Assembly (NCBI RefSeq): GCF_002938435.1
Contig: NZ_POQT01000017.1
Location: 22,498 to 86,497, forward strand
Reading direction: 5' to 3'
DNA length: 64,000 nucleotides
DNA from: Blastococcus saxobsidens
GTDB lineage: Bacteria; Actinomycetota; Actinomycetes; Mycobacteriales; Geodermatophilaceae
The notes under the pieces were generated by a model. That model was not told the origin of the DNA. It made no database searches and was given only the letters and a program-made list of their open reading frames with translations. Shown piece by piece: positions 35,561 to 43,245 of the stretch. Made by a program: the position numbers and the translations under genes. The first letter of the stretch is position 1. Each line of letters starts with the position of its first letter.

Positions 35561-36232
35561 TCAGCTGAGCTGCTCGGCCAGGTCGGTGAGGCCGGTGGCG
35601 CGCAGTGACGGCGGGGTGAACGACCGCGGGTACGGCGTCCCGGCGCGGTCGATCCAGGCGGTGCCCAGCCCCGCGCGGGCGGCGCCGTCGACGTCCCACG
35701 GGTGGACGGCGACGAGCAGCATCCCGGCCGGGTCGGTGCCGCAGGTTCGGGCGGCGTACTCGTAGGCCACGCGGGACGGCTTCCAGGCGCCGGCGTCCTC
35801 CACCGACAGCAGCGCCTCGAACTGGTCCCGGATGCCGGCGCCGGTGAGCAGTGCCTCCGACACCGAGGTGGAGCCGTTGGTCAGGGTGACCAGGCGCCGT
35901 CCCGACGCGCGCAGGGTCCGGATGCCGTCGGGCACGTCCGGGTGGACGGCGAGCCGGCTGAACCCGCCCATGACGTGGTCGACGGCGGCGTCGAGATCCC
36001 GGTCCAGATCCACGCCCCGCAGCAGCGTGTGCAGTCCGTCGACCCCCACCTCGGCGAAGGGGCGGGCTCCACCGGCGGCGGTGAGGGCGAAGCCGTCGCG
36101 CAGCAGCGAGGCGAACCACAGCTTGGCCAGATGCGCGGGTGCTCCGACGTCGGTGAACCGCTGGGCCATCGGGCTCATGTCGGACAGGGTCTCGTTGACG
36201 TCGAAGACGACGACGGACGGCGAGGCGCTCAA
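35561..36232 (-). CDS. HAD superfamily, haloacid dehalogenase type II-like
   Basis: A 223-residue HAD hydrolase of the L-2-haloacid dehalogenase group. Motif I is VFDVNETLSD with nucleophile D11, motif II is VTLTNGSTSVSEALL, motif III Lys lies in AGAWKPSRVAYEYA, and motif IV is VAVHPWDVDGAARAGL. Length fits type II enzymes. The Asn-Glu after the nucleophile is a common variant in actinobacterial members whose activity is mostly untested. It follows the DehI-family gene by 64 bases on the same strand. Haloacid hydrolysis is possible but unproven. Confidence 0.88.
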   Translation of the reverse strand: MSASPSVVVFDVNETLSDMSPMAQRFTDVGAPAHLAKLWFASLLRDGFALTAAGGARPFAEVGVDGLHTLLRGVDLDRDLDAAVDHVMGGFSRLAVHPDVPDGIRTLRASGRRLVTLTNGSTSVSEALLTGAGIRDQFEALLSVEDAGAWKPSRVAYEYAARTCGTDPAGMLLVAVHPWDVDGAARAGLGTAWIDRAGTPYPRSFTPPSLRATGLTDLAEQLS

Positions 36233-36296
36233 CGCGGGGCTCCTGGGGGTCGGGGAGGCGAGGGGCGGGAAGCGGACCGCGGCCGCGGGCCGGCGC

Positions 36297-37070
36297 TCAT
36301 CCGGCGTCCGTGCTGGAGGCCACCAGCACCAGGACCCGGGGCAGGGTCACGAGATACGCGTCCAGCACGGCGGCCATGCCGGGGCGCACATCGGTCAGGC
36401 CGGCCTGTTCCAGGGCGTCCGGCGTGGCGGCGACCCGCCACGGGAGCCGCGGCGCGAACTCGGACGCCGTCGCCTGCAGGTCGTCGGCGGCCGGCCGGGT
36501 GTGCGCCACCTGGGATCGCAGCGCCGCCCAGGCCGGATCCAGCAGGTCCTGCCGAGCCAAGCTGCGCCAGATGCTGTTGATGATCGGCGTCTCCAGGGCG
36601 GCGCGGATCTCGCCGTAGACCTCGGGGGCCGGGGCATCCTGCGGGGACGGCGCGGGACTGCGCGGCGCCACCGGGCGGGGGGCCGGAGCGTTTCCCGGTG
36701 CGGGCGGCACATCGAGCTCGCCGTCCAGTGCCAGCCGCAGACCAGCGGTCAGGAGCAGCATCCCGCTCAGCGGGCCGGCGAACTCCGCGAGCCCGGCCCG
36801 GACGTCGGCGTCGGCGGGCGGCTGCGCGACCTCCCGGACTGCGGCGACCAATCGCTGGGCGGAGGAGCCGAACGAGGCGTCCGGCAGCACGGGCGCGGCC
36901 TGCTCGTGGGCCAGCACGAGATAGCCGGGACAGAGCGCGAGCGACTTGAACAGGCTCGGCACGAAGGGCATCCCGTCCAGCAGGTCGGCGTACACCCCGG
37001 CGACGACGCCCGTGGCCTGTTCCTCCTCCACCATGGGGTAGCCCACGAACCCGCCGGCGTCACCGGTCAT
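36297..37070 (-). CDS. DehI-family halocarboxylic acid dehalogenase-like protein
   Basis: A 257-residue all-helical protein resembling DehI, the group I haloacid dehalogenase. The internal repeat of the family is visible: FVPSLFKSLALCPGYLVLA near residue 36 and TPIINSIWRSLARQDLLDP near residue 165, each followed by a long helix. The middle is Pro/Ala-rich (APRPVAPRSPAPSPQ). I cannot verify the catalytic Asp, and many actinobacterial members may have other roles. Start overlaps the alpha/beta hydrolase gene by 11 bases, so they are coupled. Confidence 0.75.
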   Translation of the reverse strand: MTGDAGGFVGYPMVEEEQATGVVAGVYADLLDGMPFVPSLFKSLALCPGYLVLAHEQAAPVLPDASFGSSAQRLVAAVREVAQPPADADVRAGLAEFAGPLSGMLLLTAGLRLALDGELDVPPAPGNAPAPRPVAPRSPAPSPQDAPAPEVYGEIRAALETPIINSIWRSLARQDLLDPAWAALRSQVAHTRPAADDLQATASEFAPRLPWRVAATPDALEQAGLTDVRPGMAAVLDAYLVTLPRVLVLVASSTDAG

Positions 37071-37917
37071 GGGCGGTGCCCCGTCCCGGTGCAGCGCCCG
37101 TCGAGGGTGGCGTGAGCAGCTCGTTGACGGCTGCCGCGATGACGTCGGGATGGTCCTCGGGCGTGAAGTGCCTGCCGCCGGGGATCGGCTGCAGCGTCGT
37201 CCCCAGGTCGGCGGCCAGACGGCGGCCGTACTCGACCTTCTGGAACTGGTCGGCGTCCCCCCACACCACGCGGGCGGGCAGGCCGAGGCCGGGCAGCTGG
37301 TCGGCGACGGCGATCGTGTCCTCGACGCGCAGCGACGTGACCTGACGCATGAGGCTGCGCGCGGCGCCGTGGGCCACGTAGTGCTGCCAGTGCACGCCGA
37401 TCGACTCCAGCGCCCGGGCGCGGTCATCGTGCCCGCGGTGGATCAGCTGGACGAACGAGGGGTAGAGCAGGCTCTCGGGCAGGTACCTCAGCGCGGGGGC
37501 GGCGCTCCGCATGGCCTTGACGCTGGGGATGGGCCACGAGTCGTAGCAGACGGCGTTGGTCAGCACGAGACCGGAGAACCGGCCGGGAGCCCGGGTGGCG
37601 GCGATCTGCGCCACCCCACCGCCGAGGTCGTGACCGACGAGGACCGGCGCCTCGACACCCACCATGTCCAGCCAGCGCAGCAACCGGTCGGCCTGAGCCG
37701 AGAGGCTCAGGTCCCGGTCCTCGCCGTCGGGGATGGAGCTGCCGTACCCGGCCATCTCCAGCGCGAGGGAACGGCCGCTGACCAGCGGCATGACGTGGCG
37801 CCACAGCCGGGGTGAGGTCGGGATGCCGTGCACGAGGACGACGGGGGAGCCCTCGCCGTGCTCGAGCCACCGGATCGGTTCGCCGTCCAGGAGGTCCTCG
37901 TGCAGGTGCCCGTTCAC
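37060..37917 (-). CDS. Alpha/beta hydrolase, haloalkane dehalogenase-like
   Basis: A 285-residue alpha/beta hydrolase. The oxyanion-hole segment is VLVHGIPTSPRLWRHVMP. The nucleophile elbow is VGHDLGG with Asp97 rather than Ser, as in haloalkane and fluoroacetate dehalogenases and epoxide hydrolases. The acid lies in VVWGDADQFQ, and the base His in GGRHFTPEDHP near residue 250. The GTG start overlaps the VKOR-like gene stop by GTGA, and the stop overlaps the DehI-like start by 11 bases. Dehalogenase versus epoxide hydrolase cannot be settled from sequence. Confidence 0.88.
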   Translation of the reverse strand: MNGHLHEDLLDGEPIRWLEHGEGSPVVLVHGIPTSPRLWRHVMPLVSGRSLALEMAGYGSSIPDGEDRDLSLSAQADRLLRWLDMVGVEAPVLVGHDLGGGVAQIAATRAPGRFSGLVLTNAVCYDSWPIPSVKAMRSAAPALRYLPESLLYPSFVQLIHRGHDDRARALESIGVHWQHYVAHGAARSLMRQVTSLRVEDTIAVADQLPGLGLPARVVWGDADQFQKVEYGRRLAADLGTTLQPIPGGRHFTPEDHPDVIAAAVNELLTPPSTGAAPGRGTAHDR

Positions 37918-38507
37918 GAGCGGCCCCGCAGGCGGCGGAGGGCGGCGCGCGCTTCGGGCAGGGCCAGCGGGAGGGTGGCGACCTGGGCCGCCGCGGCGAC
38001 GGTGCACCAGGAGCAGACCTTGCGGTGCTTGGTCACCTGCTCGATGAACAGGTAGATGCCGCCGCCGGCGTCCGCCGCGGTCTTCGCGGCCAGCGCCAGC
38101 GGTACCCACGGTCTCGTCCGGGCGCGGTCCCGGTCACCCATCCCGGCCAGCGCGAGCGTGACCCCCGCGCTCAGCAGGCCGATCGCGGCGTCCGGCGTCT
38201 TCAGCTGCTGGTAGGCCTCGCCCGAGGCGTCGACGGCGTCGGCGCCGAGGAAGGGCAGGGACGGCTCCGGCACCCTGCGCAGCAGCCCGAACTGGTAGAG
38301 CCCCACCACACCCAGCGCGGCCGAGGCCAGTGACGTCAACCCCGCCACCCGGCGGCGCTGCTCCAGGAAGCTGCCGCTGCCCCGCCGCAGGTCGTCGCTC
38401 ACCCGCTCCGCCACCGGCGAGCTCGACCGGCCGACCCCTCCGGGCCCGGGGCGCACGGTCGCTGCCGGTGGTCCGGCCGGGCGCCGTCGCACGGTGGTCG
38501 AGCGCAT
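37914..38507 (-). CDS. Vitamin K epoxide reductase (VKOR)-like membrane protein
   Basis: A 197-residue membrane protein with about four hydrophobic segments. The active-site CxxC is C165 and C168 in HRKVCSWCTVAAAAQ, near the start of the last helix, as in VKOR. There are no other cysteines, so the loop pair of full bacterial VKOR is missing and another partner must supply electrons. The Arg-rich first 50 residues are cytoplasmic. The ATG at 38507 follows GGAGG. It is the first gene of the coupled set with the alpha/beta hydrolase. Confidence 0.8.
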   Translation of the reverse strand: MRSTTVRRRPAGPPAATVRPGPGGVGRSSSPVAERVSDDLRRGSGSFLEQRRRVAGLTSLASAALGVVGLYQFGLLRRVPEPSLPFLGADAVDASGEAYQQLKTPDAAIGLLSAGVTLALAGMGDRDRARTRPWVPLALAAKTAADAGGGIYLFIEQVTKHRKVCSWCTVAAAAQVATLPLALPEARAALRRLRGRS

Positions 38508-38641
38508 CGCGGGTCCTCCTCTGGTCGGTGGATCTCCGGGCTGCCATGCCCGGCCGGCAACCGTCCGACGCGCCCGGCGGCACACTTTCGGTGCGAGGCC
38601 CCGAGATCGAGGTCGGGTGCCGACGACCTGCCGGCCGGTGC

Positions 38642-38685
38642 CCCCGGGACGCGCTTCGTGCTCTCGGCCGCGGCGCGTCCCGGGG
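38642..38685. terminator. Hairpin after wrbA
   Basis: Perfect 13-base arms (38642-38654 and 38673-38685) around an 18-base loop, 11 bases after the wrbA stop on the minus strand. It probably ends the wrbA transcript before the VKOR-like operon. Confidence 0.65.
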
Positions 38686-38695
38686 CCGCGGCGAG

Positions 38696-39298
38696 TCAGG
38701 CGACGAGCTTGGCGGTGACCTCGGCCAGGCGCCGGCCCTGGTAACGGGCGGCGGCGAGCTCGGCCTCGGAGGCGGTGGCGGACTTGCCGCCGGAGGCGGT
38801 GGAGACGCCGTAGGGGTTGCCCCCCGCGTCGAACAGCAGGGGGTCGGTGTACCCGGGCGGCACGATGACGGCCCCGAAGTGGGAGAAGACGTTGAACAGC
38901 GTCAGGATCGTCGACTCGTTGCCACCGTGGGCGTTCTGCGCACTGGTGAACGCGGTCGCGCCCTTGTTCGCGAGCTTGCCGGTGAACCACAGGCCGCCCA
39001 GGCTGTCGATGAACTGCTTCAGCTGGGCCGCGGGGGTGCCGAACCGGGTCGGCGTGCCCAGGGCGTACCCGTCGGCCCACTCCATGTCGGCGGGCGTGGC
39101 CACCTCGACCTCGCCGGCTGTGGTGTCCACGTGGGCCCGCCACAGCGGGTTGGAGTCGATCGCCTCGTCGGGCGCCAGCTCCGGCACCCGGCGCAGGCGC
39201 ACCTCGGCGCCTGTCTCGCGGGCGCCGTCGGCCAGGGCGGCGGCCAGCTGGTGGACGTTCCCCGTGGACGAGTAGTAGATGACAGCGATGTTGGGCAC
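38696..39298 (-). CDS. wrbA: NAD(P)H:quinone oxidoreductase WrbA type
   Basis: A 200-residue flavodoxin-fold enzyme that reduces quinones by two electrons with FMN. The FMN phosphate loop is IYYSSTGNVHQLA at the N-terminus. The isoalloxazine segments are GTPTRFGTPAAQLKQFID and the family signature SAQNAHGGNESTI. Length equals that of E. coli WrbA. It is upstream of the VKOR-like operon but separated from it by a terminator hairpin. A TTGAG/CTCAA palindrome lies 49 bases before its start. Confidence 0.93.
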   Translation of the reverse strand: MPNIAVIYYSSTGNVHQLAAALADGARETGAEVRLRRVPELAPDEAIDSNPLWRAHVDTTAGEVEVATPADMEWADGYALGTPTRFGTPAAQLKQFIDSLGGLWFTGKLANKGATAFTSAQNAHGGNESTILTLFNVFSHFGAVIVPPGYTDPLLFDAGGNPYGVSTASGGKSATASEAELAAARYQGRRLAEVTAKLVA

Positions 39299-39347
39299 GG
39301 TTCTCCTCTGGGTGGTCGGTGCGGTCGAGGGCGGCCGGCGCTTCTCA

Positions 39348-39359
39348 TTGAGTGCTCAA
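39348..39359. promoter_or_regulatory. Small palindrome upstream of wrbA
   Basis: TTGAG and CTCAA around two bases, in the gap between wrbA (minus) and the next plus-strand gene. The size suits a small dimeric repressor such as MarR or HxlR type, but no such gene is adjacent. Confidence 0.4.
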
Positions 39360-39458
39360 CCACCGATCCGACCGTAGGTCGCGCCGGACGGTCCCGCGAA
39401 CCGGGAGGGCGTGTTCGCCGAGGGCGCAGTGCAGAGGCCACCACGGCGGCGAAGGAAG

Positions 39459-39473
39459 GCTTACGGTGTAAGC
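39459..39473. promoter_or_regulatory. Palindrome upstream of the 39503 gene
   Basis: gcttac and gtaagc around three bases, 29 bases before the next start codon and therefore at promoter position. It could be an operator for that gene's own product, which has a ribbon-helix-helix-like C-terminus. Confidence 0.5.
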
Positions 39474-39502
39474 GTGTAATCAAGTCGCCCAGGGAGGTCG
39501 CC

Positions 39503-40114
39503 ATGCACGGTCATCGATTCGCAGAGGCAGCGTTCGGCTCGGGCGTCGGGCCGGGACCGGGACGCCGCGGCCGCGGCGGTCGCGGGCGCGGCCCGGAATC
39601 GCCTCCGCCGGTCGACCGCGCGGAGGTCGCCGGCTGGTTCGCCGGCCGGCTCCCGGACAGCTGGTTCACCGGCTCCGTCGAGCTCACCATCGACCGCGAC
39701 GAGATCACCGTCGTGGGCACGCTGCCCGAACCGGACGCCGGCGAGGGGGACGCCGACGCCGCGCTCACCGGCCGCATCGAGCGGTTCCGGGAGGAGACCC
39801 GGGGCGCGCGCATGGCGATCGCCGACGCCGCGCAGGAGCGCTACGGCCGCTCGGTGGCGTGGGGTGCGGCGTGCGGCACGGCCCGGCACCTGTTCACCCA
39901 CGCCTCGGTGCCGGTGATGACGCGGCTGCGGCAGCCCGAGCGGCTGGTGCTGGACACGCTCGTCGACGCGGGGGTGGCCCGTTCGCGGTCGGAGGCGCTC
40001 GCGTGGGCGGTGCGGCTGGTCGGCCGGAACGCCGACGAGTGGCTGGGTGAGCTGCGGGCCGCGATGGCGGCGGTCGAGGAGGTCCGCGGGCGGGGGCCCG
40101 GGTCCCAGGCCTGA
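39503..40114 (+). CDS. Conserved actinobacterial protein, possible regulator
   Basis: A 203-residue protein not assigned to a named family. The first 30 residues are Gly/Arg-rich. A middle domain begins VAGWFAGRLPDSWFTGSVEL and includes TIDRDEITVVGTLPEP. The C-terminal 60 residues (LDTLVDAGVARSRSEALAWA, then VRLVGRNADEWLGEL) resemble the RSRSEAL pattern of ribbon-helix-helix DNA-binding proteins. The ribosome site AGGGAGG is strong. A 15-base palindrome lies at the promoter. A DNA-binding, self-regulating role is inferred. Confidence 0.7.
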   Translation: MHGHRFAEAAFGSGVGPGPGRRGRGGRGRGPESPPPVDRAEVAGWFAGRLPDSWFTGSVELTIDRDEITVVGTLPEPDAGEGDADAALTGRIERFREETRGARMAIADAAQERYGRSVAWGAACGTARHLFTHASVPVMTRLRQPERLVLDTLVDAGVARSRSEALAWAVRLVGRNADEWLGELRAAMAAVEEVRGRGPGSQA

Positions 40115-40143
40115 GCGGTGCACGCCCCGTCGTCCCGACCAGG

Positions 40144-40149
40144 GACACT
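40144..40149 (+). promoter_or_regulatory. Candidate -10 element of the reductase gene
   Basis: GACACT ends six bases before the GTG at 40156, identical in sequence and spacing to the site before mca. A leaderless transcript is inferred. Confidence 0.4.
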
Positions 40150-40155
40150 GGGCCG

Positions 40156-41409
40156 GTGACCTCCGTGCCCGCGCCCGCCGCGACCGACGTCCTCGTGGTG
40201 GGGGCGGGACCCGCGGGCTCGGCGGCCGCCACCTGGGCCGCGCGCGCCGGGCGCGACGTGGTGCTCGCCGACGCCGCCGTCTTCCCGCGGGACAAGACCT
40301 GCGGGGACGGGCTGACCCCCCGGGCGGTCGCCGAGCTCGACCTGCTGGGTCTCGGGGACTGGGCGCGGTCCAAGGCGCGCAACCGGGGCCTGCGCGCGGC
40401 CGGCTTCGGCCGGCAGTGGGAGCTGCCCTGGCCCGGCGGCGAGTTCCCCGACCACGGCAGCGCCGTGCCCCGCACCGAGCTCGACGCCCGCATCCGCCAG
40501 GTGGCGCTGGAGGCAGGCGTGCTGCCGTTCGAGGGAGCCCGCGCCGTCGACGTCGAACGCGACGGCGAGCGGGTGACCGGTGTGGTCTTCGAGCTGGACG
40601 ACGACAACCGGGTCACCGTCGGCTGCCGGCGGCTCGTGGTCGCCGACGGCGTCCGCTCGCCCCTGGGCCGGCTGCTCGGCCGCGAGTGGCACCGCGACAC
40701 CGCGTACGGGGTCGCGGCGCGAAGCTACGTCCGGTCCGGTCACGCCGACGACGAGTGGATCAGCTCGCACCTGGAGCTGCGCGGCACCCAGGGGGAGCTG
40801 CTGTCCGGCTACGGCTGGGTGTTCCCGCTCGGGGCGGAGGCGGGCGAGGTCAACCTCGGGGTGGGGACCCTCGCCACCGCACGGCGCCCGGCCGGGGTGC
40901 AGCTCAAGCCGCTGCTGGAGTTCTACGCCGAGAGCCGGCGCGAGGAGTGGCAGCTCGACGGGCCGGTGCGCGACGTCGCCTCGGCACTGCTGCCCATGGG
41001 CGGAGCGGTGTCGGGGGTGGCCGGCCGGAACTGGGCGCTGGTCGGCGACGCCGCCGGGTGCGTGAACCCGCTCAACGGGGAGGGGATCGACTACGGACTG
41101 GAGACCGGCCGCACCCTCGCCGGGATGCTGGACGACGACGACTGGACGGCGGCGTGGCCGGCCACCCTGCGCCGGCACTACGGCGAGGCGTTCTCCATCG
41201 CCCGCCGGCTGGCCGGCCTGCTCACGGTGCCGCGTTTCCTGCCCGCGGCCGGTCCGGTCGGCATGCGGTCCCGCCCGCTGATGACCGTGGCGCTCCGCGT
41301 CATGGGCAACCTCGTCACCGACGAGGACCGCGACGTCGTCGCCCGGCTGTGGCGGACCGCGGGGCGGTTGTCCGTACGGATGGACGAGCGCCGGCCCTTC
41401 GGAGCCTGA
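40156..41409 (+). CDS. Geranylgeranyl reductase-family FAD enzyme
   Basis: A 417-residue flavoenzyme that hydrogenates isoprenoid chains. The FAD motif is VLVVGAGPAGSAAATWAA, followed by FPRDKTCGDGLTPRAV with the family Cys, DGVRSPLGR (DG motif) and the C-terminal LVGDAAGCVNPLNGEGIDYG. In actinobacteria the closest known activity is saturation of one menaquinone isoprene unit (MenJ); this is inference. A cis-prenyltransferase lies 1 kb downstream, which fits isoprenoid metabolism. Confidence 0.9.
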   Translation: MTSVPAPAATDVLVVGAGPAGSAAATWAARAGRDVVLADAAVFPRDKTCGDGLTPRAVAELDLLGLGDWARSKARNRGLRAAGFGRQWELPWPGGEFPDHGSAVPRTELDARIRQVALEAGVLPFEGARAVDVERDGERVTGVVFELDDDNRVTVGCRRLVVADGVRSPLGRLLGREWHRDTAYGVAARSYVRSGHADDEWISSHLELRGTQGELLSGYGWVFPLGAEAGEVNLGVGTLATARRPAGVQLKPLLEFYAESRREEWQLDGPVRDVASALLPMGGAVSGVAGRNWALVGDAAGCVNPLNGEGIDYGLETGRTLAGMLDDDDWTAAWPATLRRHYGEAFSIARRLAGLLTVPRFLPAAGPVGMRSRPLMTVALRVMGNLVTDEDRDVVARLWRTAGRLSVRMDERRPFGA

Positions 41410-41450
41410 GCCGACGCGGGGGAGGCAGCACCGTCGGCCCCGTCCGGAGG

Positions 41451-41476
41451 CTCACCCCGAGCGTGCGAGGGGTGAG
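41451..41476. terminator. Hairpin between convergent genes
   Basis: Perfect 8-base arms (ctcacccc and ggggtgag) around a 10-base loop. It lies 41 bases after the reductase stop and 17 bases before the PAQR stop on the opposite strand, so it may serve both. Confidence 0.6.
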
Positions 41477-41493
41477 AGGGACGGGGTCCTCTT

Positions 41494-42306
41494 TCAGAGG
41501 AACGGGGAGTTGTACACCGCGAAGTAGACGGCGATGTAGTGGCAGATCGCCGCGACGACGGTCATCGCGTGGAAGACCTCGTGGTAACCGAAGGTGCCGG
41601 GCCACGGGTTGGGCCGCTTGATGCCGTAGGCGATGCCGCCGACGGTGTAGAGCACGCCGCCGACGGCGAGCAGCACGAGGGAGGCGACGCCGGCGATGTG
41701 CAGGATGTCGGTGAGGATGAAGACCGCGACCCAGCCGAGGCCGATGTAGAGCGGGACGCCCAGCCACCGGGGGGCCGTCGGCCAGCTCAGCTTGAGCGTC
41801 ACGCCCGCCAGTGCCCCGGCCCAGACGCCCGCGAGGACCCAGTAGCCGGTCGGCTGGTCGACGGCGAGCAGCGCGAACGGCGTGTACGTGCCGGCGATGA
41901 ACAGGAAGATCATCGAGTGGTCGAGCCGCTTCATGACCTTCCACCCGCGCGGTGACCACCGCCGGCGGTGGTAGAGCGCGCTGATGCCGAACAGACCGCA
42001 GATCGTCAGGCAGTAGACCGCCACCGACCAGCCGGCCCGGGCGCCCTCGACCGCGGCCAGCGGGATGAGCACCGCGCCGGCGACGATCGCGCCGAAGAAG
42101 GAGAACAGGTGGATCCAGCCCCGGGCGCGCGGGCGGGTGTCGGGGTGGTCCCAGTCGTCGTCCTCGAAGTCGGCGGCGGTCCAGGCGTGCTCGACCTGCT
42201 CGCCCTCGGCGGCGACTGCGGCCATGGCCTCCGCGGCCGGGGCCTCCATCTCGGCGCCGTCGACCTCCACCCGGACATCGGCGGGGTCATGGGGGGAGAG
42301 GCTCAT
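41494..42306 (-). CDS. PAQR/hemolysin III-family membrane protein (TrhA type)
   Basis: A 270-residue membrane protein with seven predicted helices after an acidic N-terminal tail of about 70 residues. Family motifs: WIHLFSFFGAIVAGAVLIPL in the first helix, SALYHRRRWSPRG with the metal-ligand His after the second, the Asp in RLDHSMIFLFIAGTYTPF, and HEVFHAMTVVAAICHY near the end. These Asp/His residues form the zinc site of the fold. Role in membrane energetics or lipid homeostasis is inferred from the family. The N-tail is longer than usual. Confidence 0.92.
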   Translation of the reverse strand: MSLSPHDPADVRVEVDGAEMEAPAAEAMAAVAAEGEQVEHAWTAADFEDDDWDHPDTRPRARGWIHLFSFFGAIVAGAVLIPLAAVEGARAGWSVAVYCLTICGLFGISALYHRRRWSPRGWKVMKRLDHSMIFLFIAGTYTPFALLAVDQPTGYWVLAGVWAGALAGVTLKLSWPTAPRWLGVPLYIGLGWVAVFILTDILHIAGVASLVLLAVGGVLYTVGGIAYGIKRPNPWPGTFGYHEVFHAMTVVAAICHYIAVYFAVYNSPFL

Positions 42307-42312
42307 GCTCCG

Positions 42313-42318
42313 AGGCTA
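42313..42318 (-). promoter_or_regulatory. Candidate -10 element of the PAQR gene
   Basis: On the minus strand TAGCCT ends six bases before the ATG at 42306, with no ribosome site. Same leaderless pattern as other genes in the window. Confidence 0.45.
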
Positions 42319-42431
42319 CGGAGCCGTAGGTTGCCCGTCATCCGATGGCGCCTGTGAGCTTGCTGCCAGCGTGTCGGTGCTGCTCGGCGCGACGGGCCGG
42401 AGGGCTCCCGGCCGGTCGTCCTCGCGGGGCC

Positions 42432-42437
42432 TAGGGT
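42432..42437 (+). promoter_or_regulatory. Candidate -10 element of the prenyltransferase gene
   Basis: TAGGGT ends six bases before the GTG at 42444. A leaderless transcript is inferred. Confidence 0.45.
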
Positions 42438-42443
42438 GACCTC

Positions 42444-43223
42444 GTGGGGGTGCGTCAGCGGGTCCGGGACGCGCTGATCCAGGTGTACGAGCGGCGGCTG
42501 GCGCGGGCGCTCGTGGACGCCGACGTCCCGCGGCACGTCGGCGTGATCATGGACGGCAACCGGCGCTGGGCTCGGGCGATCGGTCTCGACGACGTCGCGC
42601 ACGGGCATCGTCGCGGGGCGGACAAGATCGTGGACCTGCTGGGCTGGTGCGACGACGCCGGTGTCCAGGTGGTCACGCTCTTCATGCTGTCGACCGACAA
42701 CCTCCGCCGCCCGGAGCCCGAGCTCAGCACGCTGCTGGGGATCATCGAGGGCGTCGCCGTCGACCTGTCCCGTCCGGGACGCCGCTGGCGGGTGCGCGCC
42801 ATGGGGGCGCGGGAGGTGCTGCCGCCGCACACCGCTGTCGTCCTCGAGCAGGCCGAGCGCGACACCTGCGACCGCGAGGGGGCCACGGTCAACCTGGCCG
42901 TCGGCTACGGCGGACGGCGGGAGATCGCCGACGCGGTGCGCTCGCTGCTGTCCGAGCACGCCGCGCGCGGCTCCTCGCTCGAGGAGCTGGTCGGGTCCCT
43001 CGAGGTCGAGCACATCGCCGAGCACCTCTACACCCGCGGCCAGCCGGACCCCGACCTGGTGATCCGGACGAGCGGTGAGCAGCGGATGTCGGGCTTCCTG
43101 CTGTGGCAGACGGCGAACGCGGAGTTCCACTTCACCGACGTCTACTGGCCGGACTTCCGGAGAATCGACTTCCTGCGCGCCCTGCGCGACTACTCCGCCC
43201 GGCACCGCCGCTTCGGCGAGTGA
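42444..43223 (+). CDS. Cis-isoprenyl diphosphate synthase (UppS family)
   Basis: A 259-residue cis-prenyltransferase that extends allylic diphosphates with isopentenyl diphosphate to make carrier lipids. The diphosphate loop is VIMDGNRRWAR with the catalytic Asp. LFMLSTDNLRRPEPE and LAVGYGGRREIADA follow, and the C-terminal DLVIRTSGEQRMSGFLLWQ ends in the WPDF motif. Actinobacteria carry both short-chain and decaprenyl synthases of this family; length alone does not tell which this is. It precedes the DUF885 gene by 22 bases. Confidence 0.93.
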   Translation: MGVRQRVRDALIQVYERRLARALVDADVPRHVGVIMDGNRRWARAIGLDDVAHGHRRGADKIVDLLGWCDDAGVQVVTLFMLSTDNLRRPEPELSTLLGIIEGVAVDLSRPGRRWRVRAMGAREVLPPHTAVVLEQAERDTCDREGATVNLAVGYGGRREIADAVRSLLSEHAARGSSLEELVGSLEVEHIAEHLYTRGQPDPDLVIRTSGEQRMSGFLLWQTANAEFHFTDVYWPDFRRIDFLRALRDYSARHRRFGE

Positions 43224-43245
43224 CCGTGGCTGCGAAACTGCGTCC

